This document shows positions 7,296 through 13,298 of a stretch of DNA of 13,298 nucleotides, piece after piece. The stretch's first letter is position 1, and every line of letters begins with the position of its first letter. The notes under the pieces were generated by a model that saw only the letters and a list, made by a program, of their open reading frames with translations, was not told the origin of the DNA and ran no database searches. The position numbers and the translations under genes are program-made. The stretch lies in the NCBI GenBank assembly GCA_900548875.1, contig URMA01000086.1, positions 1 through 13,298 of the forward strand, in the 5' to 3' direction. The stretch comes from an uncultured Porphyromonadaceae bacterium (GTDB taxonomy: Bacteria > Bacteroidota > Bacteroidia > Bacteroidales > Muribaculaceae).

Positions 7296-8822
7296 TTAGT
7301 GTTTAAAGTGGCGAATGCCGGTCATGACCATGGCAATGCCGTTCTTGTTGCAGTATTCTACGCTGTCATTGTCGCGAATGGAACCGCCAGGTTGGATTAC
7401 TGCTGTAATGCCTGCCTTGTGGGCGATTTCCACACAGTCGGCAAATGGGAAGAACGCGTCGGAAGCCATTACGGCACCTTCCAAGTCAAAATTGAATGAT
7501 TTGGCCTTTTCGATGGCTTGGCGCAATGCGTCAACGCGTGAAGTTTGTCCGATACCGCTTGCATAAAGCTGTTTGCCTTTTGCCAATACGATAGCGTTGC
7601 TCTTGCTGTGTTTTACCACCTTGTTTGCGAAGAGCAAGTCTTCAGCCTGTTCAGGAGTAACGGCTTTTTCCGTTACTTGTTTCAGGTCGGAAATTGATTC
7701 CTTATACAAATCTTTGTCCTGTTTCAACATGCCGTTGAGAATGGAACGGTATTGTACCGTTGGAAGTGCATTTTGTTTTTGAACAAGGATAATGCGGTTT
7801 TTCTTCTGTTCAAGGATGTCAAGTGCTTCTTTAGTATAGGAAGGAGCGATAACAACTTCGAAGAAGATTTTGTGAACCTCGGCAGCTGTTTCGGCATCGA
7901 TTTCGCCGTTTGTGATCAGCACACCGCCGAAAGCAGAAACCGGGTCGCCGGCAAGGGCGTCTTTCCAGGCTTCAAGAATAGTACCGCGAGTAGCGATGCC
8001 GCATGCGTTGTTGTGTTTCAGAATGGCGAATGTCGGATCGGTGAATTCGGAAATCAAGTTTACGGCAGCATCGATGTCCAGCAAGTTGTTGTAGGAAATT
8101 TCCTTGCCATGGAGTTGTGTAAACATGTCTTCGAATTTGCCGAAGAATTTGCCTTTCTGGTGAGGGTTTTCACCGTAGCGCAAATGTGTCGCACCATTGA
8201 AGGCAAGGCGGATTGCCGATTCGTTGTCTTTGTCGAAGTAATTGAAGATGGCGCTGTCGTATGCACTGGAAACACCGAATGCCTCTTTGGCGAAGAAGCG
8301 GCGGTCTTCAAGAGAAGTGACAGCGTCGTTGTTCTTTTTGAGAACTTCGCAGAAAGGAGCATATTGTTCTTTTGAAGCAACGATTACTACATCGTTGAAG
8401 TTTTTGGCAGCAGCACGGATAAGAGAGATACCGCCTATATCAATTTTTTCAATGATGTCGGCTTCCGGTGCGCCTGATGCTACAGTGTCCTCGAAAGGAT
8501 AGAGATCAACGACAACAAGGTCGATTTCCGGAATTTCATATTGTGAGATTTGTGCCTGGTCGCCTTCGTTTTCGCGGCGGTTCAAAATTCCGCCGAACAC
8601 TTTCGGGTGAAGCGTTTTAACGCGTCCTCCGAGAATAGAAGGGTAGCCAGTCAAATTTTCTACTGATTCGCAATTGTATCCAAGACTTTCGATAAATGTT
8701 TTAGTGCCTCCTGTAGAAAGGAATTTAACACCATGTTCGTTTAACAGAGAAAGCATCTCGTCCAAACCGTCCTTATGGAACACCGAGATGAGCGCAGTTT
8801 TAATTTTTTTAATATCAGCCAT
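7296..8822 (-). CDS. purH: Bifunctional AICAR formyltransferase / IMP cyclohydrolase
   Basis: This 508-residue cytoplasmic enzyme makes the last two steps of de novo purine synthesis, AICAR to FAICAR to IMP, using 10-formyl-tetrahydrofolate. The N-terminal cyclohydrolase (MGS-like) domain shows KFLSTGGT (33-40), GRVKTLHPKV (66-75) and DLVVVDLYPF (101-110). The C-terminal transformylase domain shows RYGENPHQ (215-222) and the catalytic FAILKHNNACG (265-275; Lys269, His270). The usual ending RHFKH is intact. Length and start (ATG 8820-8822) are normal. It is the first gene of the run that continues into mreB; a purH-mreB linkage is familiar in Bacteroidales. Beyond the promoter I see no operator or riboswitch upstream. 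Confidence 0.97.
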   Translation of the reverse strand: MADIKKIKTALISVFHKDGLDEMLSLLNEHGVKFLSTGGTKTFIESLGYNCESVENLTGYPSILGGRVKTLHPKVFGGILNRRENEGDQAQISQYEIPEIDLVVVDLYPFEDTVASGAPEADIIEKIDIGGISLIRAAAKNFNDVVIVASKEQYAPFCEVLKKNNDAVTSLEDRRFFAKEAFGVSSAYDSAIFNYFDKDNESAIRLAFNGATHLRYGENPHQKGKFFGKFEDMFTQLHGKEISYNNLLDIDAAVNLISEFTDPTFAILKHNNACGIATRGTILEAWKDALAGDPVSAFGGVLITNGEIDAETAAEVHKIFFEVVIAPSYTKEALDILEQKKNRIILVQKQNALPTVQYRSILNGMLKQDKDLYKESISDLKQVTEKAVTPEQAEDLLFANKVVKHSKSNAIVLAKGKQLYASGIGQTSRVDALRQAIEKAKSFNFDLEGAVMASDAFFPFADCVEIAHKAGITAVIQPGGSIRDNDSVEYCNKNGIAMVMTGIRHFKH

Positions 8823-8883
8823 TTTGCTTGAATATAATTAATTTAATGAGCTTATTGATTTTTATCGTTTCTATACTGATGTG

Positions 8884-8891
8884 CAAAGATA
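8884..8891 (-). promoter_or_regulatory. purH: Putative purH -7 promoter element
   Basis: The minus strand reads TATCTTTG, an exact TAnnTTTG -7 box, about 60 bases before the purH start. A good TTTG at the expected -33 position is not evident; the nearest CAAA on the plus strand, at 8924, is too far. So this is half of a promoter with a weak or absent upstream element. Confidence 0.5.
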
Positions 8892-9034
8892 GTGTAAATG
8901 TGTGATAAATGTGGAGTGTTTTTCAAAATATTTATGGTTTTCGTTCGAATCAACTGTTTAAAAATGTTATTTGTGGTATTGGTTTGGCAGTCATGACTTT
9001 TTTTGCTCCTAAAATTGCTGAAATCGCTGTACCG

Positions 9035-9067
9035 TTGTGTCTATATGGCAAAAAGATTGTATATTCG
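9035..9067 (+). promoter_or_regulatory. ligA: Putative ligA promoter
   Basis: TTGTG (9035-9039) is followed after 20 bases by TATATTCG (9060-9067), a one-mismatch version of TAnnTTTG. The resulting leader would be only ~14 bases before the ATG at 9086. The boxes are imperfect and other AT-rich stretches nearby could serve. Confidence 0.35.
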
Positions 9068-9085
9068 TAAAATATTTTTACCTAT

Positions 9086-11089
9086 ATGGATTTGTTTGAA
9101 GCTGAAATTCGCCGGTTGCGGGAAGAATTGCATCGGCATAACTATAATTATTACGTTCTGAATACACCTGTTATATCCGACAAGGAATATGACGAGATGA
9201 TGCACCGTCTGCAAAAACTGGAGGCGGAACATAAGGAACTGTTCGATCCCCTGTCGCCGACACAAAGGGTGGGTAGCGACTTGACTCCCGGCTTTGTGCA
9301 GGTGGAACATGCCCGTCCGATGTTGTCGTTGGGAAACACTTATTCCATCGAAGAGGTGGAAGAGTTTCTCCGCCGTACGAAAGCGGCTGTTGAGGGCGGT
9401 TCGGTGGAGGTTGTCGGCGAAATGAAGTTCGACGGGACTTCCATTTCCATTGTGTATGAGCACGGCCGTATGGTGCGTGCCGTTACCCGCGGCGACGGTG
9501 TGCGTGGCGATGACGTTACGGTCAACGTGAAAACAATACCCAGTGTGCCCATGCAGCTGCAGGGCAACGATTATCCGGATTATTTTGAAGCGCGTGGAGA
9601 AATTGTCATGCCCTGGAAATCGTTTGAGGCGTTGAACCGGGAACGGGCCTATAATGAAGAGCCGCTGTTGGCAAATCCGCGGAATGCAGCTGCCGGCACG
9701 TTGAAGACATTGAATCCTGCGGAAGTGTCTCGTCGGGGACTGGATGCCTATTTCTATTATCTGATTGGCGACAATCTGCCTTTCACCACTCATTATGAAT
9801 GCCTGCAGGCTTTGCGTCGTTGGGGATTTAAGGTGTCGGATGCGATAAAGGTCATGTCGTCCATTGAAGAGGTGAAGGCATTTATCGACTATTGGGACAA
9901 TGAACGGAAAAAGCTGGAGGTGGCTACTGACGGACTTGTGTTTAAGGTCAACAATCTGCAGCAACAGCGTTTCTTGGGCAATACGGCAAAGTCTCCCCGT
10001 TGGGCAATTGCCTATAAGTTCCAGGCTGAGAGGGCGTTGACAAAATTGAAATACGTTTCGTTTGAAACCGGCCGAATGGGTGTCGTGACACCGGTGGCCA
10101 ATCTGGAACCGGTCTTGTTGTCGGGAACTATTGTCAAGCGGGCGTCCCTGCACAATGAGGATATCATTCGTCAATTGGACATTTATGACGGAGATATGGT
10201 CTATGTTGAAAAAGGCGGTGAGATTATCCCTAAAATTGTCGGGGTTGACAAGTCGCAACGTGTCGAGGGAAGCAAGCCCGTTGAATTTGTGAAAACATGT
10301 CAGGTGTGTGGCGCTGCGTTGGTGCGGAATGAAGGCGAAGCTGCCTGGTATTGTCCGAACCGTTATGGCTGCCGGCCTCAGATTACGGGCAAGATTGAAC
10401 ATTTTGTAGGCCGCCGCATGATGAATATCGACGGAATTGGAGAAGAGACTGCGGAACAGCTGTTTGCCGTCGGTCTCGTGAAAAATATAGCTGATATCTA
10501 TGATCTGACCGACGACAAACTGACAATCGTCGGGCGTATGGGAGAACTTACTTCCCGACGGATTCTCCGCGGCATTGAAGATTCCAAGAAGGTTCCTTTT
10601 GAGCGTGTGGTTTATTCGCTTTCCATTCCGAATGTCGGTGAAACGGTGGCAAAAAAGTTGGCTTATGCAACTGGTAGCATGGACAAACTGATGTCGGCAA
10701 CTGTTGACGAACTGACTACTATTGACGAAATAGGTGTCATTATTGCTGAAAGTGTCGTGCAATATTTTGCAGAACCTCGCAACCGAGAAATCATAGAGCG
10801 TTTGCGGGCTGCGGGACTTCAAATGTCCATCTCTGAGGATGTAAAGGCGGCGATGACTAACAAACTTGCTGGTAAAACTTTCGTTATCAGTGGCGTGTTT
10901 GAGCATCATTCACGCGACGAGTACAAAAAGATGATAGAACAGAACGGCGGAAAAAATACATCGTCCATTTCGAAAAAAACGGATTATGTATTTGCCGGAG
11001 CCAATATGGGCCCTTCAAAGTTGGAGAAGGCAACATCGTTGGGCATTCCGATCATAGGTGAGGATGAATTTCTAAAAATGATAGAATGA
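9086..11089 (+). CDS. ligA: NAD-dependent DNA ligase
   Basis: This 667-residue enzyme seals nicks in replication and repair, using NAD as the adenylate donor. Domains in order are: Ia with HNYNYYVLNTPVISDKEYDEM (residues 18-38), which binds NMN; the nucleotidyltransferase domain with the adenylated lysine in EMKFDGTS (Lys114), RGDGVRGDDVT (135-145) and GLVFKVNN (283-290); an OB fold (about 325-400); a four-cysteine zinc finger (Cys405, 408, 423, 429); helix-hairpin-helix repeats (about 440-580); and a BRCT domain (about 593-667). All catalytic parts are intact and the length is normal. It starts at ATG 9086 with no strong ribosome-binding site. Its stop overlaps the start of the next gene, so it heads a three-gene run. 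Confidence 0.98.
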   Translation: MDLFEAEIRRLREELHRHNYNYYVLNTPVISDKEYDEMMHRLQKLEAEHKELFDPLSPTQRVGSDLTPGFVQVEHARPMLSLGNTYSIEEVEEFLRRTKAAVEGGSVEVVGEMKFDGTSISIVYEHGRMVRAVTRGDGVRGDDVTVNVKTIPSVPMQLQGNDYPDYFEARGEIVMPWKSFEALNRERAYNEEPLLANPRNAAAGTLKTLNPAEVSRRGLDAYFYYLIGDNLPFTTHYECLQALRRWGFKVSDAIKVMSSIEEVKAFIDYWDNERKKLEVATDGLVFKVNNLQQQRFLGNTAKSPRWAIAYKFQAERALTKLKYVSFETGRMGVVTPVANLEPVLLSGTIVKRASLHNEDIIRQLDIYDGDMVYVEKGGEIIPKIVGVDKSQRVEGSKPVEFVKTCQVCGAALVRNEGEAAWYCPNRYGCRPQITGKIEHFVGRRMMNIDGIGEETAEQLFAVGLVKNIADIYDLTDDKLTIVGRMGELTSRRILRGIEDSKKVPFERVVYSLSIPNVGETVAKKLAYATGSMDKLMSATVDELTTIDEIGVIIAESVVQYFAEPRNREIIERLRAAGLQMSISEDVKAAMTNKLAGKTFVISGVFEHHSRDEYKKMIEQNGGKNTSSISKKTDYVFAGANMGPSKLEKATSLGIPIIGEDEFLKMIE

Positions 11090-11985
11090 TGCAGGGACAG
11101 AATATGCATTACGCTGGCATACGCCGGTTTCCATTGGGAAAGGCTCTGTTGTTTTTGGGACTGTTTTTTGTGGCAGGCTTGTTTCTGACAACCTTTCTTT
11201 CGGGACTGTTGACGGTGGCGTTTCCAGGGCTGGACAAGGTCGTCAATCTTAAATTGACGGTGGTGCTTCAAAATATACTGGCTTTTATGCTGCCTGCTTT
11301 TTTGATGGCACTAGTTGTCGGTAAGCCGATACGTTTCTTGCAACTGGATAATAAGCCGTCGGCTTTCGCTGTAATAGGAATGATGGTCTTGTATGCCGTA
11401 ATGACACCGGCCATGAACATGATTGTTTCTCTTAATGAGTCCATAAAGTTGCCTGAATCGATGGCCGCGTTGGAACAATGGATGAAATCGAGCGAGGAAG
11501 CCGCATTGGCTGTGACCAGTCAGTTGGTGGATGTCTCGTCCATACCGGCCATGTTGCTTTCGGTGTTATACATTGGCTTGCTGACAGGTTTGGGCGAAGA
11601 ATCGTTTTTCCGTGGCGCTTTGCAGAATGTGTTCTGTAAGGGTACCGGCAGGGAGCATTTCGCCGTGTGGACGGCGGCTGTCATTTTCAGCTTGTTGCAT
11701 TTTCAGTTTTATGGTTTTGTTCCCCGTGTACTGTTAGGTGCGTTTTTGGGGTATGCCTTTTTATGGAGCGGTTCGCTATGGGTGCCTGTGATTGGTCATG
11801 CGTTGAACAACTCCGTAGTTGTGGTTAACACTTATCTGATGAAAAACCACATCATGGAGACGGATTTGTCGACCGTTGGTACGGATTTGAACGCATTTCC
11901 GTGGCTTGCTGTCTTGAGTCTTGTATTGACAGTCGTCCTCATGATGCTTTATCGTGAAATATTAATGCGTAAAAGATACAAATAA
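11086..11985 (+). CDS. CPBP-family intramembrane protease-like protein
   Basis: This 299-residue polytopic membrane protein has the CPBP (Abi/Rce1-like) glutamic protease motifs: EESFFRG (Glu171, Glu172, Arg176), FSLLHFQ (Phe201, His205) and HALNN (His238, Asn242). Hydrophobic segments lie near 19-45, 57-79, 93-115, 152-168, 193-208, 212-235 and 272-290. Family members cleave prenylated or peptide substrates within the membrane, or act in bacteriocin immunity or protein retention; the substrate here is unknown. ATG 11086 overlaps the ligA stop as ATGA, and a second ATG follows at 11089, so either could initiate. The overlap argues for translational coupling to ligA, though no functional link between the two is known to me. 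The uracil-glycosylase-like gene follows 11 bases downstream. Confidence 0.88.
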   Translation: MMQGQNMHYAGIRRFPLGKALLFLGLFFVAGLFLTTFLSGLLTVAFPGLDKVVNLKLTVVLQNILAFMLPAFLMALVVGKPIRFLQLDNKPSAFAVIGMMVLYAVMTPAMNMIVSLNESIKLPESMAALEQWMKSSEEAALAVTSQLVDVSSIPAMLLSVLYIGLLTGLGEESFFRGALQNVFCKGTGREHFAVWTAAVIFSLLHFQFYGFVPRVLLGAFLGYAFLWSGSLWVPVIGHALNNSVVVVNTYLMKNHIMETDLSTVGTDLNAFPWLAVLSLVLTVVLMMLYREILMRKRYK

Positions 11986-11996
11986 GAATACAGATA

Positions 11997-12575
11997 ATGG
12001 AATCGCTGTTGGTTGAATCTCATCCGTTTGAACCCTTTGTGCCGGTTGGGGCAAAGGTACTGATGTTGGGGTCGTTTCCTCCACCGTCACAGCGTTGGTC
12101 AATGAATTTTTATTACCCAAACAAAACGAATGACATGTGGCGGATAATGGGGTTGATTTTCTTTGGTGACAAAAACCGGTTTATCCGTCCCGGCGGTTAT
12201 GACCTGCCTGCAATCATTGATTTTTTGAATGAAAAGGGTATAGCCATGTATGATGCTGCGGTAAAAGTCATCCGTCAGAAAGGTAACGCTTCCGACAAAT
12301 TTTTGGAAATCGTTGAGCCTATCGCTTTGGAAGCGATGCTGGCCAGGATGCCTTTGTGTCGGACAATTGTTACGGCAGGTGAAAAGTCGGCTTCCATTAT
12401 TGCTGAACTGACACATACAAAAACTCCGGCGACAGGGGAGGCTGTCGAGTTTGTTCTAAACGGTACGGTATATTCGCATTGTCGGATGGTATCGTCTTCA
12501 AGAGCCTATCCGATGCCGGTTGAACAGAAGGCTGAAAAGTATGCGGCCTTATTCTCCAAAATAGGATTGTTGTAA
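11997..12575 (+). CDS. Uracil-DNA-glycosylase-superfamily protein
   Basis: This 192-residue protein resembles the uracil/hypoxanthine-DNA glycosylase superfamily. The first active-site loop is VLMLGSFPPP (21-30), followed by SMNFYYPNKTNDMWRIMG (35-52). That matches the GSxPG...YYahp.N.FWrimg layout of the deoxyinosine/hypoxanthine (family 6-like) group rather than classical Ung. The second loop would be SSSRAYPMP (166-174), where related enzymes have a PSTSPA-like motif. Such enzymes remove deaminated bases from DNA. The exact base specificity cannot be read here, and the loop residues differ enough that activity should not be assumed. ATG 11997 is 11 bases after the CPBP stop. Placement in a run headed by ligA suits a repair role. 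It is the last recognisable protein gene in the window. Confidence 0.75.
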   Translation: MESLLVESHPFEPFVPVGAKVLMLGSFPPPSQRWSMNFYYPNKTNDMWRIMGLIFFGDKNRFIRPGGYDLPAIIDFLNEKGIAMYDAAVKVIRQKGNASDKFLEIVEPIALEAMLARMPLCRTIVTAGEKSASIIAELTHTKTPATGEAVEFVLNGTVYSHCRMVSSSRAYPMPVEQKAEKYAALFSKIGLL

Positions 12576-12605
12576 AGGAAGCAGCGGTTCGGCATAGTCA
12601 AAATA

Positions 12606-12623
12606 GAAAAACTTGTGTTTTTC
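12606..12623. terminator. Weak bidirectional hairpin after the ligA operon
   Basis: GAAAAAC (12606-12612) and GTTTTTC (12617-12623) form a 7-bp stem with the 4-base loop TTGT, 30 bases after the glycosylase stop. The stem's own T/A runs make it terminator-like on both strands, but no long U tract follows on either side, so it is a weak candidate. Confidence 0.4.
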
Positions 12624-12664
12624 ATTTGCCTCTGCGCTCACCTTGCATTGTCTTTGAATAGGAT

Positions 12665-12693
12665 AATTAAAAAAGCTGTATCTGATTGATACA
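12665..12693 (-). terminator. Terminator of the candidate small RNA
   Basis: On the minus strand TGTATC (12693-12688) pairs with GATACA (12682-12677) around the loop AATCA, followed after two bases by six consecutive T. The stem is AT-rich and short, so efficiency is uncertain. Confidence 0.5.
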
Positions 12694-12797
12694 CAGAATG
12701 GAATTGAAGAGTGTGAGATTTTAGGTAACGATTTAGCGACATTCAGAACGCTCTGACTTGCTGCGGTTTACCTCATAGATTCAAACAACTCTTTCGT
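12665..12797 (-). ncRNA. Candidate small RNA, ~130 nt, orphan
   Basis: The minus strand carries a promoter (12834-12803), a long imperfect hairpin and a terminator in the right order. Nested stems are AAGAGT/ACTCTT (12788-12793 with 12707-12712), TTACCT/AGGTAA (12768-12773 with 12723-12728), a 3-bp AGC/GCT (12760-12762 with 12735-12737) and TCAGA/TCTGA (12752-12756 with 12743-12747) closed by a 4-base loop. They are separated by internal loops. A separate 6-bp hairpin (12693-12677) then runs into CTTTTTTAATT (12675-12665). No start codon with a meaningful frame follows the promoter. The long hairpin with internal bubbles is loosely reminiscent of 6S RNA, but it is shorter and I recognise no family signature. 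The end points are estimates. Confidence 0.5.
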
Positions 12798-12802
12798 ATT
12801 TG

Positions 12803-12834
12803 CAAAGATACATTTTTTATCCCATAGCACCAAA
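12803..12834 (-). promoter_or_regulatory. Bacteroidota-type promoter of the candidate small RNA
   Basis: On the minus strand TTTG (12834-12831) is followed after 20 bases by TATCTTTG (12810-12803), an exact match to the TTTG-N19-21-TAnnTTTG consensus. It does not precede any recognisable protein gene on its strand; the next plus-strand gene end, at 12575, is convergent to it. That supports a non-coding transcript. Confidence 0.6.
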
Positions 12835-12911
12835 TCATTACCTATTTTTTAGGGATATTACTGTTACCTCGTTCTGAAAACGGCTTCCGGCTTGATGTGC
12901 GTAAGCCCATT

Positions 12912-13031
12912 TCAGAAACGGCACAAGCAAAGAAAAGCCCACGACGACCACAATGTCACAAGTGACACCGCCATCGCCGTGGGCACTTCTTTTATATGCT
13001 TGTGCAGAACGGACAAGTCCGTTTTATCCAT
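12912..13031 (-). CDS. Possible 39-residue hydrophobic peptide
   Basis: A 39-codon frame opens with ATG (13031-13029) directly after a purine-rich, A-rich leader (13032-13052), the sort of start context common in Bacteroidota. It ends at TGA (12914-12912). The peptide has a charged N-terminal half (residues 1-16, with Asp2, Lys3, Asp5, Lys11, Lys14, Glu15) and then one continuous hydrophobic stretch, AMAVSLVTLWSSWAFLCL (19-36), ending Cys-Arg-Phe. That is the layout of single-helix membrane peptides, including type I toxins and small regulators. I recognise no family. The frame stays open upstream to 13112 without another ATG. The ORF overlaps the largest inverted repeat and may be chance; a 39-codon ORF is weak evidence by itself. 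Confidence 0.3.
   Translation of the reverse strand: MDKTDLSVLHKHIKEVPTAMAVSLVTLWSSWAFLCLCRF
12921..13005. repeat. 85-base three-level inverted repeat
   Basis: GCACAAGCA (12921-12929) is the exact complement of TGCTTGTGC (12997-13005). Inside it GCCCACG (12937-12943) pairs with CGTGGGC (12978-12984), and inside that TGTCAC/GTGACA (12954-12959 with 12962-12967) meets over two bases. The 22 paired positions are nested in correct order, so the segment can fold as one long hairpin in RNA or extrude as a cruciform. Confidence 0.75.
13008..13025 (+). terminator. Hairpin with T tract in the tail
   Basis: AACGGAC/GTCCGTT (13008-13014 with 13017-13023) is a 7-bp palindrome with a 2-base centre, or 6 bp with a 4-base loop in RNA. 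TT then TATCCATTTTCTTTTTCTC follows on the plus strand, and a nine-T run comes at 13045-13053. It could terminate plus-strand transcription. On the other strand it lies within the 5' part of the small ORF. Confidence 0.45.
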
Positions 13032-13055
13032 TTTCTTTTTCTCGTTTTTTTTTGG

Positions 13056-13122
13056 CAGCCGAAATGCCGCCGGATGCAGGACACGGCAAGCGTGAATCTG
13101 CTCCTGCGACTATTTCCGGCTG
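13056..13122. repeat. Nested inverted repeat, 67 bases
   Basis: CAGCCG-AAAT (13056-13065) pairs with ATTT-C-CGGCTG (13112-13122) with one bulged base. Within it GCAGGA (13076-13081) pairs with TCCTGC (13102-13107), and CACG (13082-13085) with CGTG (13091-13094) closes a 5-base loop. The order of nesting is consistent with a single folded element. Confidence 0.65.
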
Positions 13123-13141
13123 TCATGTCTTCCCTGTCCTC

Positions 13142-13193
13142 AAACCGTCTTGCCATGCTTTTGCCAAACCGGGCATGGCAGACAAGACCGTTT
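13142..13193. repeat. Imperfect inverted repeat, 52 bases
   Basis: AAACCGTCTTG (13142-13152) pairs with CAAGACCGTTT (13183-13193) with one C-C mismatch. The adjoining CCATGC (13153-13158) pairs exactly with GCATGG (13173-13178), leaving a 4-base bulge (13179-13182) and a 14-base loop. The right arm shares GACAAGnCCGTTT with 13012-13024, so two of the tail's elements are related in sequence. Confidence 0.65.
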
Positions 13194-13220
13194 GAATACA
13201 TGTGCCGTCGGCAGAAAACT

Positions 13221-13260
13221 TGCAACCGCAAGCCATGCACGCATGACAATGACGGTTGCA
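13221..13260. repeat. Nested inverted repeat, 40 bases
   Basis: TGCAACCG (13221-13228) pairs exactly with CGGTTGCA (13253-13260). Inside it CATGC/GCATG (13234-13238 with 13241-13245) pairs around two bases. A smaller TGCC/GGCA hairpin (13203-13206 with 13210-13213) lies just upstream. Confidence 0.65.
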
Positions 13261-13280
13261 GGACTTCTGTCACGGCGGCA

Positions 13281-13297
13281 GGAAAGCGGGGCTTTCC
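13281..13297. repeat. Short hairpin at the window edge
   Basis: GGAAAGC (13281-13287) and GCTTTCC (13291-13297) pair exactly around GGG. The window ends one base later, so any longer element is cut off. Confidence 0.55.
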
Positions 13298-13298
13298 C

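Larger units (their letters stand above)
12576..13298. other. 723-base region without a recognisable conserved gene
   Basis: No longer reading frame here looks like a real protein. The open frames at 12892-13095 and 12953-13195 (plus) and 12992-13273 (minus) have no recognisable domain and overlap one another. The region does hold a candidate minus-strand small RNA (12665-12797), a 39-codon minus-strand ORF (12912-13031) and a dense cluster of inverted repeats (12921-13297). From about 12880 on, the DNA is more GC-rich and more structured than the intergenic DNA elsewhere in the window. Confidence 0.7.

Noticed and set aside
7752..8375. A 207-codon plus-strand frame opposite purH
   Set aside because: It is antisense to conserved purH, and the valine- and phenylalanine-rich translation has no family features.
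8823..9085. Purine riboswitch or operator upstream of purH
   Set aside because: The region is AT-rich and I found neither the purine aptamer's conserved junction nor a clear palindrome; only promoter-like boxes are supported.
9041..10909. A 622-codon open frame on the minus strand opposite ligA
   Set aside because: It lies entirely antisense to a perfectly conserved ligase. Its translation is rich in His, Arg, Ser and Cys with no recognisable domain. It most likely follows from the codon use of ligA, despite its length.
12574..12592. AAAGGAAGCAGCGG resembles the GGAAGGAAGCAGC loop of SRP RNA
   Set aside because: The matching other arm of the SRP hairpin (CAGGTC-type) is absent, and the stretch starts in the stop codon of the glycosylase gene. 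Coincidental.
12953..13273. Overlapping 80-codon plus-strand and 93-codon minus-strand frames in the tail
   Set aside because: Both are rich in Cys, Arg, His and Pro, lack domains, and run through the inverted repeats. They look like chance frames in GC-rich DNA.
12921..13297. CRISPR array or integron attC cluster
   Set aside because: The palindromes differ in sequence and spacing, there are no regularly spaced identical repeats, and I could not find the paired RYYYAAC/GTTRRRY ends that attC sites need.

Overview
The window looks like a chromosomal segment of a Bacteroidales bacterium (Bacteroidota). The evidence is the mreB-mreC-mreD-mrdA order directly behind purH, the Bacteroidota-type upstream signals (-33 TTTG / -7 TAnnTTTG instead of a sigma70 promoter), A-rich leaders without strong Shine-Dalgarno sequences, and closest remembered relatives for nearly every product. 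I cannot fix the genus. Most of the window is core housekeeping DNA. The last ~720 bases have no recognisable conserved gene and are the unusual part.

Left half, minus strand (transcribed right to left from ~8.9 kb): purH, mreB, mreC, mreD, mrdA (PBP2) and a NUDIX hydrolase are tightly packed, with 8- and 17-base overlaps at mreC/mreD and mreD/mrdA. A strong hairpin followed by a U tract lies between mreB and mreC and probably makes mreB more abundant than the rest. No rodA follows mrdA, which is where I would expect it in this order. A separate promoter just after the NUDIX gene starts a two-gene unit: a sugar kinase (AmgK-like) fused to a RapZ C-terminal domain, then a MurU-like sugar-1-phosphate nucleotidyltransferase. 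By analogy with Pseudomonas AmgK/MurU this unit would recycle MurNAc into UDP-MurNAc, so wall elongation and wall recycling genes sit next to each other.

Centre, 8823-9085: a divergent promoter region between purH (minus) and ligA (plus).

Right half, plus strand: ligA (NAD-dependent DNA ligase), a CPBP-family membrane protein whose start overlaps the ligA stop, and a uracil-DNA-glycosylase-superfamily protein. They form one apparent operon, with two DNA repair or replication enzymes flanking the membrane protein.

Tail, 12576-13298: no recognisable conserved protein. I see (i) a candidate small RNA gene on the minus strand with a well-matched Bacteroidota promoter, a long nested hairpin and a terminator; (ii) a 39-codon minus-strand ORF for a short hydrophobic peptide behind an A-rich leader; and (iii) at least seven nested or simple inverted repeats packed into ~380 bases. 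These are predictions from sequence pattern alone.
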